From Paeniglutamicibacter antarcticus (GTDB taxonomy: Bacteria; Actinomycetota; Actinomycetes; Actinomycetales; Micrococcaceae): a stretch of 64,000 nt of DNA. The translations under genes and the position numbers were made by a program. This document shows positions 18,535-28,280 of the stretch, piece by piece. The number at the start of each line of letters is the position of its first letter. Position 1 is the stretch's first letter. The stretch covers positions 62,001-126,000 of the forward strand of contig NZ_CZJT01000110.1 of the NCBI RefSeq assembly GCF_900010755.1, written 5' to 3'. A model generated the notes under the pieces. The model saw nothing but the letters and a program-made list of their open reading frames with translations, did not search any database and was not told the origin of the DNA.

Positions 18535-19560
18535 CTAAAGAACGTTGCTGCCCTGAGACATCGTCAGCACCGAGGATTGGCCAAGCGCTACCTCCCCGAC
18601 ACCCACGCTACTACTGAGCGGGGCACTGGAGTCAAAAAGCACGTGCTCAAAACGGCGCAACATCAGCCCTTCACGCAAGGCCCACGGGCAAATGCGCAGG
18701 GACTTGACCTTCAACGCGTTCATGGCTTCCAACGCGACGATGGCGCCCGCAAGCATCTGCGGGGCGCGGATCGCCGAAACCCCGGGAACCTCGGAGCGTT
18801 CTTCCCAGTTCATCGCGGTCAGCCTGTTGGTCCAGAGCTTCAGCGAATCGGCGCGCAGCACCCGCTTGACGTAGGGGCCGTCTGCGCTGGGCGCTGCCCC
18901 GGTGATCCGGGCCAGCGACCTGAAGGTCTTGGAGGTTCCGGTGACCAGCGTCGGCTTGCCGAACTGGCGTAATTCGGCAATGGGCTCGGCAAGGACCTCG
19001 CGCACGTGGTCGCGCAGGGCCTTGACCTCCTTGATGTTGGGAGGGTCGTTGGGCAACCATTCACGGGTCAAACGCCCGGCGCCCAGGGGCACCGAATGCG
19101 CGAGCGTCGGGAATTCGTCCTGGCCCAGGGCCAATTCAAAGGACCCGCCACCCATGTCAAGGTTCAACAGGGTTTCCGAGCTCCAGCCAAACCAGCGGCG
19201 CACCGCGTAGTACGTCATGCCGGCTTCCTGCTCGCCGGTCAGCTCGGTGAGCCGGACCCCGGTTTCGGCGACCACGCGTTCGAGCACTTCCTCGCCGTTT
19301 GCCGACTCGCGGATCGCCGAGGTGCAGAAGGCCAAAAGGTCCTCCGCGTGGTGGTTGGAAGCGAATTGCGCCGCCTCATGCACGAAGTCGAGCAACTCGG
19401 CCTGGCCGGCCTCGTTGATCGCCCCGTTCTCATCCAAATACTGCACCAACGACAACGGCCGCTTATGCGAGGCGAAGGGCACCGGGCGGGCGCCCGGGTA
19501 CGCGTCGACCAGCAACAGGTGAACCGTGTTCGACCCGATATCCAGTACGCCCAACCTCAT
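18535..19560 (-). CDS. Ppx/GppA exopolyphosphatase family protein
   Basis: A 341-residue member of the Ppx/GppA family of the acetate kinase/actin fold. The phosphate-binding motifs are LDIGSNTVHLLL near the N-terminus and LNLDMGGGSFEL in the second subdomain. The length matches the short actinobacterial exopolyphosphatases (no C-terminal HD domain), which in mycobacteria are two paralogues acting on polyphosphate and linked to the stringent response. Whether it hydrolyses polyphosphate or (p)ppGpp cannot be told. Its ATG faces the topA stop after 41 bases. Confidence 0.9.
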   Translation of the reverse strand: MRLGVLDIGSNTVHLLLVDAYPGARPVPFASHKRPLSLVQYLDENGAINEAGQAELLDFVHEAAQFASNHHAEDLLAFCTSAIRESANGEEVLERVVAETGVRLTELTGEQEAGMTYYAVRRWFGWSSETLLNLDMGGGSFELALGQDEFPTLAHSVPLGAGRLTREWLPNDPPNIKEVKALRDHVREVLAEPIAELRQFGKPTLVTGTSKTFRSLARITGAAPSADGPYVKRVLRADSLKLWTNRLTAMNWEERSEVPGVSAIRAPQMLAGAIVALEAMNALKVKSLRICPWALREGLMLRRFEHVLFDSSAPLSSSVGVGEVALGQSSVLTMSQGSNVL

Positions 19561-19601
19561 TATCTGCCCTCCGCCTTGTTTTCAGCCGCGCGCTGGCGCG
19601 G

Positions 19602-22382
19602 CTACTTGCTTGTCTTCTTGGCGGCCGGCTTTTTGGCCGGCGCCTTCTTGGCAGGAGCCTTCTTGGCGGCCGTCGTCGCGGTCTTGCGCTTCACCGGGCC
19701 CTTGGCGCGCTTGTCCGCCAGCAGCTCGATGGCACGCTCGCGGGTCAGCTCCTCCAAGGTGGTGTCGCGCGGGATCGTGATGTTGGTGATGCCGTCGGTG
19801 ATGTAGGCACCGAATCGACCCTCCTTGACCACGATGTTCTTCTCCGAGACCGGATCCACGCCGAACTCGGCCAGCGGCGGCACCGCGGTGCGGGCTCCAC
19901 GGACCTTGGGCGTCGAATAGATTTCCAGCGCCTGCTCGAGGGTGATCGTGAAGATCTCCTCTTCGGAACCGATGGAACGCGAGTCACTGCCCTTTTTCAG
20001 GTACGGTCCAAAGCGGCCGTTCTGGACGGTGATTTCTTCGCCCTCGGCGTCGGCACCGAGCACGCGCGGCAGCGAGATGAGCTTGAGCGCATCCTCGAGG
20101 GTGACAGTCTCAACGCTCATCGAGGCGAACAACGAACCGGTGCGCGGCTTGGCCTTGGTGGGCTTCTTCGGCGGCTTCGGCTTGCCGTTCTTGTAGTACT
20201 CGACCGGCAGGGCCGCGAGTTCTTCCTCGGTGGGCTCCACGATGACCTCGGTGACGTAGGCGCCGTAGCGTCCGTCCTTGGCCACGATGGTGCGGCCGGT
20301 TTCCGGGTCCACACCCAGCACGCGCTCCGAGGGGCCCTGGTTTTCCATGAGCTCGATGGCCTTCTCGGCGGTCAGCTCGTCGGGGGCCAGGTCCTCGGGC
20401 ACGTTGGCGCGTTGCGGTTCGGTGCCCTCGGGGGCATCGGCCGGCAACGGCTTTTCCAGGTACGGGCCGAACTTGCCAACACGCAACACAATGCCCGGGG
20501 CAATGTCGATTGAGTTGATGGCGCGGGCGTCGATGTCGCCAAGGTTTTCCACTACCGACTGCAGGCCGGGCTCGCCGGTTTCTTCCGAGCCGAAGTAGAA
20601 GTTCTTCAGCCACGCGCTGCGGCCACGCTGGCCGTGGGCGATCTCATCGAGGTCATCCTCAAGGCGTGCGGTGAAATCGTAATCGACGTACTTGGCGAAG
20701 TGCTCCTCGAGCAGGCGGACCACGGAGAACGCGATCCAACTGGGCACCAGGGCGCCACCGCGCTTGGTCACGTAGCCGCGATCCATGATGGTGGAGATGG
20801 TCGGGGCGAACGTGGACGGTCGGCCGATTTCACGGGCCTCCAGCTCGGCCACGATCGAGGCTTCGGTGTACCGGGCCGGCGGGGACGTGGCGTGCGATGC
20901 AGCATCGATGCCGGTGCCGGCCAACGGGTCGTTGACCTTCAGCTGCGGCAGCCGCGCATCCTCGGCGGCTTCCGCTGCCTCGGCCTCGCGGGCCGCGTCG
21001 CGGCCCTCCTCGTAGGCTGACATGAAGCCGCGGAAGGTGATCACGGTGCCGGAGGCGGAGAATTCCGCCACCTGCCCGGTGGTTGCCGTGCCAGCAAGTT
21101 TGATGGTGGCGGTGAAGCCCTTGGCATCTGACATCTGGGAGGCAACGGTGCGCTTCCAGATCAGTTCGTACAGACGGAATTCGTCGGCCGAGAGCGCTGC
21201 GCGCACGGTGGCCGGACGGCGGAAGGAGTCACCGGCGGGGCGGATGGCCTCGTGGGCTTCCTGCGCGGAACCCGACTTGGACTTGTACAGGCGCGGCTTA
21301 TCCGGCACCGATTCGGGGCCGTAAAGTTCTGCAGCCTGCTTGCGCGCCGCGTTGATGGCCTCATTGGAGAGGAACACCGAGTCGGTACGCATATAGGTGA
21401 TGTAGCCGTTTTCATACAGGCGCTGGGCAACCTGCATGGTCGACTTCGAGCTCCAGCGCAGCTTGCGGCTGGCTTCCTGCTGCAGCGTGGAGGTGGTGAA
21501 CGGGGCCGCCGGGCGGCGGGTGTACGGCTTCTCATCGACGTTGGTGACAGCGAAGTCGGTCTCTGCCAGGCCGGCGGCCAGGGCCGAGGCCTTGGCCTCG
21601 TCCAGGTGCGCCACGGCACCGGACTTGGGGGTCTTCAGTTCGCCGCGGTCGGTGAAGTCACGTCCGGTGGCCACACGCGCCCCGTCAACCGAGGCAAGCT
21701 TGGCGCCGAAGGTCTCGCCGTTGGCGGTGGCAAAGGTGCCCGAGAGGTCCCAGTAGGAGGCGCTGCGGAAGGCCATGCGTTCGCGTTCGCGCTCGACGAC
21801 CAGGCGGGTTGCCACCGACTGCACGCGCCCTGCGGACAGGCCGCGGGCCACCTTGCGCCAGAGCACCGGGGAGATCTCGTAGCCGTAGAGGCGGTCGAGG
21901 ACACGGCGGGTTTCCTGGGCATCGACAAGGTCGGTGTCCAGTTCCCGGATGTTCTCCATGGCACGGTTGATGCCCTCTTGGGTGATTTCAGTGAAGGCCA
22001 TGCGGTAGACCGGGACCTTGGGCTTAAGCACCTGGAGCAGGTGCCACGCGATGGCTTCGCCTTCGCGGTCCGCATCGGTTGCGAGATAGAGTGCGTCGGC
22101 GTCTTTGAGTTTTGCCTTCAGCTCGGCGACGCGCTTCTTCTTGTCCGGATAGACCACGTAGTACGGCTCAAAGTCGTTGTCGATGTCGACGGCGAATTTA
22201 CCCAACGAGGTCTTCTTCAGCTCTGCCGGCAGCTCTGAAGGCTGGGGCAAATCCCTGATATGACCGACCGAGGCGTCGACTTCAAAGCCCTCGCCCAAAT
22301 ACTTGGCGATGGACTTGCTCTTTGCCGGGGACTCCACGATAACGAGTTTTTTTCCGGACTTTTCTTTGGCCTTGGCGGGCAC
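19602..22382 (-). CDS. topA: DNA topoisomerase I
   Basis: Relaxes negative supercoils by cutting one strand. The 926-residue product opens with the Toprim domain (LVIVESPAKSKSIAKYLG), continues with the type IA core and the active-site Tyr330 in TYMRTDS. As in other actinobacteria there are no zinc fingers; the C-terminal part has repeated units such as KFGPYL, RYGAYV, RFGPYL and RFGAYI and ends in a Lys/Ala-rich tail that binds DNA. The start is the GTG at 22382, with AGGAG five bases upstream; the longer reading from 22430 has none. Confidence 0.97.
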   Translation of the reverse strand: MPAKAKEKSGKKLVIVESPAKSKSIAKYLGEGFEVDASVGHIRDLPQPSELPAELKKTSLGKFAVDIDNDFEPYYVVYPDKKKRVAELKAKLKDADALYLATDADREGEAIAWHLLQVLKPKVPVYRMAFTEITQEGINRAMENIRELDTDLVDAQETRRVLDRLYGYEISPVLWRKVARGLSAGRVQSVATRLVVERERERMAFRSASYWDLSGTFATANGETFGAKLASVDGARVATGRDFTDRGELKTPKSGAVAHLDEAKASALAAGLAETDFAVTNVDEKPYTRRPAAPFTTSTLQQEASRKLRWSSKSTMQVAQRLYENGYITYMRTDSVFLSNEAINAARKQAAELYGPESVPDKPRLYKSKSGSAQEAHEAIRPAGDSFRRPATVRAALSADEFRLYELIWKRTVASQMSDAKGFTATIKLAGTATTGQVAEFSASGTVITFRGFMSAYEEGRDAAREAEAAEAAEDARLPQLKVNDPLAGTGIDAASHATSPPARYTEASIVAELEAREIGRPSTFAPTISTIMDRGYVTKRGGALVPSWIAFSVVRLLEEHFAKYVDYDFTARLEDDLDEIAHGQRGRSAWLKNFYFGSEETGEPGLQSVVENLGDIDARAINSIDIAPGIVLRVGKFGPYLEKPLPADAPEGTEPQRANVPEDLAPDELTAEKAIELMENQGPSERVLGVDPETGRTIVAKDGRYGAYVTEVIVEPTEEELAALPVEYYKNGKPKPPKKPTKAKPRTGSLFASMSVETVTLEDALKLISLPRVLGADAEGEEITVQNGRFGPYLKKGSDSRSIGSEEEIFTITLEQALEIYSTPKVRGARTAVPPLAEFGVDPVSEKNIVVKEGRFGAYITDGITNITIPRDTTLEELTRERAIELLADKRAKGPVKRKTATTAAKKAPAKKAPAKKPAAKKTSK

Positions 22383-22492
22383 AGTACTCCTATTAGCAAC
22401 CAGTGGTGCACCAAAGTGGGCGCACAGCACATTCCCTGCTCTAGGTTAGCCGCATTCTTGCGGCCCACGGCAAGCGCACACCCTGCAGGGAA

Positions 22493-22520
22493 TGAAAAAC
22501 GACCCCGGATTTGCGCCGGG
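22493..22520 (-). terminator. Terminator after the winged-helix gene
   Basis: On the minus strand CCCGG and CCGGG pair around a 7- to 8-base loop, followed by GTCG and TTTTT. It lies 7 bases after the stop of the 22527 gene and upstream of topA. Confidence 0.75.
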
Positions 22521-22526
22521 AGGGGA

Positions 22527-23162
22527 TTAATCGGTGCGGATTTCGGGCAGGAAGGAAAGCAGGTAATACAGGCGTTCGCCATCCACCCCGCGTTCCTCGG
22601 GCTCGGCCAGCGCCTCATATTCGTACACAAGATCGTAGACCCTGGCTATGAATTCCTTGCGTTGGGCCGTGGACAGGAAAACCATGCCCGTGGTCAGCAC
22701 GGGTGCACGATCCGCATCCGGGACCGTGCCTGCTTTGCGTTCTTCGTCACGACGGGCAATTTCCGCCGAGAGCCGATCCCTGAACGCATTGAGTTGCACA
22801 TTCAGGTAGGCGTTCTTGGCGGAGGCGGAATCGGTCAGCGAGCCGAGAACCAGCTGGTCGCCTGCCGCCTTCCAGCGCCGTTCGCGGCCATCGCCCTCGC
22901 TGGCGGCACGAATCACGTAGCCGTACTTCTCAAGTGCGCGCAGGTGGTAACTCATGGCGCTGGGCGTCAGGTTGCAACGCGAAGCCAGTTCCGTTGCCGT
23001 GCGGGTGGACTGGGATGCGAAAAGTTCCTCAAGGACCGTGAGCCTCGCTTCATGAGCGAGCGCACGAATGGCCTGGGGGTCGCTAATTGTCACCGATTTG
23101 GTGGGCATATGCGTGAGCGCCGGGCTTTTGGTGGCGTCGCTGACGGAAGTGTTCTGGCTCAT
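22527..23162 (-). CDS. ArsR/winged-helix transcriptional regulator
   Basis: A 211-residue regulator with an N-terminal winged helix (RALAHEARLTVLEELF, then TATELASRCNLTPSAMSYHLRALEKYGYV) and a longer C-terminal part with conserved Trp (RERRWKAAG) and helical segments, as in ArsR-like regulators that sense small molecules. The first 25 residues are a Ser/Thr-rich tail. It lies 10 bases after the methyltransferase gene on the same strand, so the two are probably one unit. The target is unknown. No metal-binding cysteine cluster is seen. Confidence 0.85.
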   Translation of the reverse strand: MSQNTSVSDATKSPALTHMPTKSVTISDPQAIRALAHEARLTVLEELFASQSTRTATELASRCNLTPSAMSYHLRALEKYGYVIRAASEGDGRERRWKAAGDQLVLGSLTDSASAKNAYLNVQLNAFRDRLSAEIARRDEERKAGTVPDADRAPVLTTGMVFLSTAQRKEFIARVYDLVYEYEALAEPEERGVDGERLYYLLSFLPEIRTD

Positions 23163-23172
23163 AGAAAAAACT

Positions 23173-24792
23173 TTAGCGGTTGTTTCGCATCTCTAATAGG
23201 AAGCCTCGCTTAATAAGCCTGTTTACGCCTTCATAAAGGCGCCCGGAAAAGTCGGGGTCGTCCTCGCCCAGCAACGAATCAAGCGCGCCGACAAGGGCAG
23301 ACACGCTCAAATCGCCGTCGCATGCGGAGACGAACCCGGCCAGCGCGGTATCCATGATTTCGGTGCGGCGCAATCCCGCGCCCTGCCGCAGCAGGATGAC
23401 TCCCGGGTGCTCGGCACCGGGGCGCTGGTGGCGTTCCTCGGTCACGTCCTCGGCAACCAGCAGGTGCATCTCCCCCAGGGTTTCGGGGTTTAGGCCGTCG
23501 GCGGTTTCAATGGCGGTGCCCAAGTAGGGGCCGATTGGCTGCTCGATCGGGTAGGTGATTTCCTCAAAGAGCTGGCCCAGGCGCTGGATCGAGGTGTCTT
23601 TCGGGCGGCGCAGCCACACCATGCCAAAACCAATGGAGGCAACATTGCGGGAGGCAAAGTCATCAAGGTAGGCACCGTACTGGTCGGCAAATGCACGCTG
23701 GTCGCGGGACTGGGAGGCATCACGCAGCCACGTTTCCGCGTACTGGGTGGGGCTGACGGCTTCGCGCTGGATGAACCAGGCTTCGGTGTCCATCGACATC
23801 CACGAGCGCGGGCCGGCGGTCCAATCCAACGGCTCTTCGCCCTCGGTGTCGCCGATTTCCCAGTTGGCGAGCATTTGCGCGGTTCCACCGGGTGCCAGGA
23901 TCGACGGCAATCCGCGCACCAGCGTCGCCACCAGGGTGTCCCCCGGCATGCCGCCGTCACGGTAGGTGAACAGGTCTTCTTCGGTTTCCCCGACACGGCG
24001 CGGGGTGATCACGAACGGGGGGTTGGAGACGACAAGGTCGAATTCTTCCCCGGCGACAGGTTCCAGGAGGCTTCCCAGTCGCAACTGGACGCGGTCTTCA
24101 AGTTTCGCAGGGTCGAGGCCAAGGGCGCTGTGGTTCAGCAGCAGGTTAAAACGGGTGAACCCCAGTGCACGGGCGGAGATGTCGGTTGCCACCACCCGTC
24201 TGGCGTGTGAAAGCAAGTGGAATGCCTGGATACCGCAACCGGTGCCAAGGTCAAGTGCGGTTTCCACCTCCGGCCGGATGGTCGTTTGGGCCAGCGTCAG
24301 CGAGGCCTGCCCGATGCCCAGCACGTGGTCGTGGCGCAGCACACCGGGTCGCTGGTGGGCGCCGAGATCGCTGGCAACCCAGATTTCGGCGTCAGCGTCC
24401 GAGGCATGCGGGCGCAGGTCGACCAGGGCACGCCAGCTTCCGGTGGCTTCCGGTGCCGCTTCGAGCAGCCCCAGCTGCAGCAGGCCGGCCAGGCCCGATT
24501 CCGGGAAGGCGGCGGCTAGTGCGGATTCGGGGACTTGTCCACCGAGCATGAACAGTTCCAGCATGGTGCCAAGCACCGCGGGTTGCGTTTGCGCGTCGAT
24601 CAGCCGCAGCGCGGGGATCAATTGGTCGCGCATCAACGCTTCGTGTGCCACCTCGCCGAGGAAGCCAACGATTTCCTCGTGGATAAATTGCCCGCGCTTC
24701 AGGTCATTGGCCAGCGATTGCAGCAGCAGCTGGTCGTCACTGCGTGGTGCGTCGGGAACATGTGCAAAGTTTTCGGTGGAAGTCACGCCCAC
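23173..24792 (-). CDS. Class I SAM-dependent methyltransferase (N5-glutamine/N6-adenine type)
   Basis: A 539-residue protein with an N-terminal helical domain (1-150), a Rossmann SAM-binding core with DLGTGCGI at 181-188 and the NPPF motif at 257-260, and a C-terminal extension. NPPF/NPPY marks methylation of an amide or amino nitrogen, as in HemK/PrmC and adenine methylases; the extended form is common in actinobacteria and of unknown substrate. It starts with GTG at 24792 and faces the GNAT gene divergently with 53 bases between. There are no restriction genes nearby, so a role in host housekeeping is more likely than in restriction. Confidence 0.85.
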   Translation of the reverse strand: MGVTSTENFAHVPDAPRSDDQLLLQSLANDLKRGQFIHEEIVGFLGEVAHEALMRDQLIPALRLIDAQTQPAVLGTMLELFMLGGQVPESALAAAFPESGLAGLLQLGLLEAAPEATGSWRALVDLRPHASDADAEIWVASDLGAHQRPGVLRHDHVLGIGQASLTLAQTTIRPEVETALDLGTGCGIQAFHLLSHARRVVATDISARALGFTRFNLLLNHSALGLDPAKLEDRVQLRLGSLLEPVAGEEFDLVVSNPPFVITPRRVGETEEDLFTYRDGGMPGDTLVATLVRGLPSILAPGGTAQMLANWEIGDTEGEEPLDWTAGPRSWMSMDTEAWFIQREAVSPTQYAETWLRDASQSRDQRAFADQYGAYLDDFASRNVASIGFGMVWLRRPKDTSIQRLGQLFEEITYPIEQPIGPYLGTAIETADGLNPETLGEMHLLVAEDVTEERHQRPGAEHPGVILLRQGAGLRRTEIMDTALAGFVSACDGDLSVSALVGALDSLLGEDDPDFSGRLYEGVNRLIKRGFLLEMRNNR

Positions 24793-24845
24793 AAGTCTAT
24801 CCAGCTTGGGAAAATGCCTGGCCGGAAGAAACTACAGTGGATTCC

Positions 24846-25418
24846 ATGATCGAGGTCACCACCACGCATTTACAGCAACTTTCGGCAGCGGAACTCCGTC
24901 CTTCCGCGCGCCCGTTGCCAGCCCACGCCCGCATCGAACGGGTCACTGACATCAGCCCAGAGTTCAGCAAGTTCCTGTACCGGGGTGTTGGAAGCGGCTG
25001 GAATTGGGCAGACCGGCTCAGTTTGGCCCGGCATGAGTGGGATTCGCTCATGCGTACCCCCGGCACCGAAACCCACGTGTTGTATGTCAACGGGGCACCT
25101 GGCGGCTATGTGGAGCTTGTTTCGCGGGCCGTGGAAGCCGGCACCGAGGTGGAAATCATGTACTTCGGCCTGTTCCCGCAGTGCATTGGACAGGGACTCG
25201 GCGGGGCGTTGCTCACCGAGGGCATCTCCCGGGCCTGGGACATTGACACCCGCTGGGAGTCCTTGGCCCCGGTCACCCGGGTGTTGGTCCACACCTGCTC
25301 GCTGGATGGACCGGCGGCAATCGCCAACTACGAGGCCCGCGGCTTCTCGGTCTTTCATACGGAAACCGAAAACCTGGTTCCCGGCGACGGGGCCGCCGGA
25401 ATGTGGCCTGCCGGTTGA
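24846..25418 (+). CDS. GNAT family N-acetyltransferase
   Basis: A 190-residue GNAT protein. The acetyl-CoA loop is QCIGQGLGGALL, preceded by the beta strand EIMYFGLFP and followed by VHTCSLDGPAAIANYEARGFSVF, all typical of motif A/B. The substrate is not recognisable. The ATG at 24846 was chosen over a longer reading from 24744, whose extra residues come from the antisense start of the methyltransferase gene. It is a single gene. Confidence 0.85.
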   Translation: MIEVTTTHLQQLSAAELRPSARPLPAHARIERVTDISPEFSKFLYRGVGSGWNWADRLSLARHEWDSLMRTPGTETHVLYVNGAPGGYVELVSRAVEAGTEVEIMYFGLFPQCIGQGLGGALLTEGISRAWDIDTRWESLAPVTRVLVHTCSLDGPAAIANYEARGFSVFHTETENLVPGDGAAGMWPAG

Positions 25419-25434
25419 GCTGTTAACCACCAAT

Positions 25435-25475
25435 ATCCCTGCGGGTATTCGCCACTGACAAATACCTGCAGGGAT
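25435..25475 (+). terminator. Hairpin after the GNAT gene
   Basis: A stem of 14 pairs with one mismatch (ATCCCTGC.GGTATT against AATACC.GCAGGGAT) starts 17 bases after the GNAT stop. There is no U tract. Confidence 0.6.
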
Positions 25476-25607
25476 TAGGGGTCCCCCGTTACCGTGCCGC
25501 GGACGGCTCGCGGCCACCTGGCGGCACGCTCATCCGGGCATCTTCGGGGATGCCCCCGGAAGTCGATAGCCGGCCTGCGCGCGGTACATGGAACCACAGG
25601 GGTCAGC

Positions 25608-25643
25608 GGTGTTGCCTCCAGCCACCAGGCTGGAAGCAACACC
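25608..25643 (-). terminator. Hairpin terminator of the ureohydrolase operon
   Basis: An 8-bp arm, one mismatch, a 7-bp arm and an ACCA loop (25608-25623 with 25628-25643), 10 bases after the stop of the agmatinase-like gene. It lacks a U tract, which is common for actinobacterial terminators. Confidence 0.7.
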
Positions 25644-25652
25644 ACTGATTCG

Positions 25653-26648
25653 TTAGACGGAAAGTGCGACCACTTCGTCCTCGGCAACGCCGTCCGTGCG
25701 AACGTTCTTCGTCAGCAACGCCATCATCTCGAACACGAGGGTTGCGGCGGCCAGCGAGGTGACATCCGCGTGGTCGTAGGCCGGGGAAACCTCAACCACG
25801 TCCGCCCCCACGATGTTCAGTCCCACCAGGCCGCGAACCAGCTGCAGCATTTCTCGCGAGTACAGGCCACCGATTTCCGGGGTGCCGGTGCCCGGGGCAA
25901 ACGCCGGGTCAAGCACGTCGATGTCGATCGAGAGGTACACCGGAAGGTCCCCGATGCGCTCCTTGATGCGGTCGATCGCCGCCTGCACGCCGAACTTGTC
26001 AATGTCGGTGCAGCGGATGATCTGGAAACCGAACTCGTGGTCACGCAGGAAGTCATCCTTGTCGTAGACCGGCCCGCGGATACCCACGTGCATCGAACGG
26101 TCCTCGATCAGCAGGCCCTCTTCAAAGGCACGACGGAACATGGTGCCGTGGGTGATTTCCTCACCGAAGTAGGTATCCCAGGTATCCAGGTGTGCATCGA
26201 AGTGCAGCAGCACCACCGGACCGTGAACGGCCGCGGTGGCACGGATCATCGGCAGGGCGATGGTGTGGTCGCCACCGATGGCGATGACCGTCTTGCCCTT
26301 GGCCACCAGCTTGGCTGCCTGCTCCTGGATCTGGGCCACTGCCTTGTGGTTGTCGTACGGGGTGCAGGCGATGTCGCCGGCATCCACGAACTGGGCAACT
26401 TCCACCGGGGCGGTTTCGAGTTCAACGTGGTAGCCGGGGCGCAGCAGGCGCGATGCCTCACGCACCGCCGAGGGGGCAAAGCGTGCTCCGGGGCGGAACG
26501 AGGTTCCGCCGTCGAAGGGAACCCCGACGATGGCAACATCGTAGTCCGGGACCTGGGTGATCTGTGGCAGTCGTGCAAAGGTTCCCAGGCCTGCGTAACG
26601 CGGTACTTCGGTGGCCTCAACCGGGCCAACGGGGGTGAAATTCACCAT
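25653..26648 (-). CDS. speB: Agmatinase/ureohydrolase family protein
   Basis: A Mn2+-dependent ureohydrolase that splits a guanidino compound into urea and an amine. The 331-residue product has the full metal set: His128 in GGDHTI, Asp151/His153/Asp155 in FDAHLDTWD and Asp242/Asp244 in SIDIDVLDPAFAPGTGTPE. The agmatinase clade also includes guanidinobutyrase and guanidinopropionase, so the substrate is open. It is the last gene of an operon with an NCS1 permease, an alcohol dehydrogenase and an aldehyde dehydrogenase (35 bases after the latter), and no arginine decarboxylase is nearby to make agmatine. This context suggests an imported guanidino alcohol or aldehyde. Confidence 0.9.
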   Translation of the reverse strand: MVNFTPVGPVEATEVPRYAGLGTFARLPQITQVPDYDVAIVGVPFDGGTSFRPGARFAPSAVREASRLLRPGYHVELETAPVEVAQFVDAGDIACTPYDNHKAVAQIQEQAAKLVAKGKTVIAIGGDHTIALPMIRATAAVHGPVVLLHFDAHLDTWDTYFGEEITHGTMFRRAFEEGLLIEDRSMHVGIRGPVYDKDDFLRDHEFGFQIIRCTDIDKFGVQAAIDRIKERIGDLPVYLSIDIDVLDPAFAPGTGTPEIGGLYSREMLQLVRGLVGLNIVGADVVEVSPAYDHADVTSLAAATLVFEMMALLTKNVRTDGVAEDEVVALSV

Positions 26649-26683
26649 GGTGTTCTCCTAAAAAGTCTTGGTGCCATCCGTTG

Positions 26684-28195
26684 TCAGGAGAGCGTGATCC
26701 ATACGGTCTTGGTTTCGGTCACGGAATCAAGCTGCTCCGGGCCCAGGTCGCGGCCGAAGCCCGAGTTCTTGAAGCCGCCGAACGGCATGGCCGGGTCGAT
26801 GGAGCTTTGCGCGTTCACGTACACCGAACCTGCCTTGAGCACCTTTGACAGGCGATGCACGCGGTTCAGGTTCTGCGAGTAGATCGTGGCTGCCAGACCG
26901 TACTGGTTGTCATTGGCCAGTTCGACGGCTTGCTCATCGGTGGTGAAACGCTGGGCAACCAGCACGGGTCCGAAGATTTCTTCCTGGACGATCGTCATCT
27001 GGTTGTTGCAGTCGCCGAAGATGGTCGGCTCAACAAAATAGCCGGTGCGATCTACGCGCTTGCCGCCGACCAACAAGGTGGCGCCCTCATCGATGCCGGC
27101 CTGGATCATGCCCATGACCGAGTTCAACTGGTTTTCGGAGACCAGCGGGCCGATGGTGGAGTCCGCTTCGAGGCCCGGGCCAAGGACCCAGGTCTTGGTG
27201 TGTTCCACGAGCTTGCCCATGAACTCGTCATAGATGCCGTCTTCGACGTACAGGCGCGAGCCCGCGTCGCAGATCTGGCCGGCGTTGAAGAAGATGCCCA
27301 TGGCCACCTCTTCGACAGCCTTATCCAGGTCCGAGTCGGCGAAAACCAGAACCGGGGACTTTCCGCCCAGTTCCAGGGTCATGCGCGTCATGTTTTCCAG
27401 GGCCGCGTGGCCCACCGACTTCCCGGTGTTGGTGGAACCGGTGAAAGTGACCTTGTCGATTCCCTGGTGGGCGGCCAGGGCCGCGCCAACAGTTGAACCC
27501 TTGCCGGTGAGGATGTTGACAACGCCGTCGGGGATGCCCGATTCCTTGACCAGTTCTGCGAAGCGCAGTGCGGTCAGCGAGGTGACCTCCGGCGGCTTCA
27601 CCACGGTGGTGCAACCCGCGGCCAGGGCAGCGCCCAACTTCCAGGCCAGGGTCTGCAGCGGGAAGTTCCACGGAACGATGACGCCAACGACGCCAATGGG
27701 TTCCTTGCGGGTGTACGTCACGTAGTCACCGGGCAGGCCAGCCGCCTCGCCGCTGCGTCCGGAGATCTTCGAGGCCCAACCGGCAAAGTAGCGGTAGGTG
27801 TCCAGGGTGCCCTGGATGTCCATCTCGGCCTCGGCCAGCGGTTTGCCCACGTCGATTGTTTCAAGGTAGGCCAGGTCCGTGGCGTTCTCTTCGATCAGGT
27901 CTGCAAGCCTGTGGATCAGGGCCTCGCGTTCCAACGGGGTGAGCTGGCTCCAGGTGCCCCCGTCGAATTCACGACGGGCTGCCGCAACAGCCTTGTCGAG
28001 GTCGGCAACCGTGGCGCTGGCGATCGTCGAAACCTGTTCGGTGGTCGAAGGCTCGATAACTGCAACCGTGCCTCCGTCGGAGGCGTCGACGAACTGCCCG
28101 TCGATGAACAGCTGGTGCGTCCGGGCCAGGAAGGCGCTGACGGTCGCGGGGATCTGGTAGGTCTCAAAGTTGGATTCAGTGCTGAGGATGCTCAA
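26684..28195 (-). CDS. NAD(P)-dependent aldehyde dehydrogenase
   Basis: Oxidises an aldehyde to the carboxylic acid. The 503-residue product has all ALDH key residues: Asn177 (PWNFPL), Lys200 (VVKPPE), the GSTNTGK nucleotide loop, general base Glu275 (LELGGKS) and catalytic Cys309 (NAGQICDAGSR). Its closest recognisable group is the betaine/aminobutyraldehyde type family, but I cannot fix the substrate. It sits between the zinc alcohol dehydrogenase and the ureohydrolase on the same strand, a likely three-enzyme oxidation-hydrolysis chain. Confidence 0.93.
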   Translation of the reverse strand: MSILSTESNFETYQIPATVSAFLARTHQLFIDGQFVDASDGGTVAVIEPSTTEQVSTIASATVADLDKAVAAARREFDGGTWSQLTPLEREALIHRLADLIEENATDLAYLETIDVGKPLAEAEMDIQGTLDTYRYFAGWASKISGRSGEAAGLPGDYVTYTRKEPIGVVGVIVPWNFPLQTLAWKLGAALAAGCTTVVKPPEVTSLTALRFAELVKESGIPDGVVNILTGKGSTVGAALAAHQGIDKVTFTGSTNTGKSVGHAALENMTRMTLELGGKSPVLVFADSDLDKAVEEVAMGIFFNAGQICDAGSRLYVEDGIYDEFMGKLVEHTKTWVLGPGLEADSTIGPLVSENQLNSVMGMIQAGIDEGATLLVGGKRVDRTGYFVEPTIFGDCNNQMTIVQEEIFGPVLVAQRFTTDEQAVELANDNQYGLAATIYSQNLNRVHRLSKVLKAGSVYVNAQSSIDPAMPFGGFKNSGFGRDLGPEQLDSVTETKTVWITLS

Positions 28196-28280
28196 CTGAA
28201 TCTCCTCTCACAATCGTGTTGGAACTTGTACTGCAAAACGGGTGGAACGTGTACTGCTGGTGTTGCCGGAATCGGCGCTG

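Noticed and set aside
23173..24792. Restriction-modification methylase
   Set aside because: NPPF occurs in DNA N6 methylases, but there is no restriction or specificity gene nearby and the layout is that of a housekeeping actinobacterial methyltransferase.
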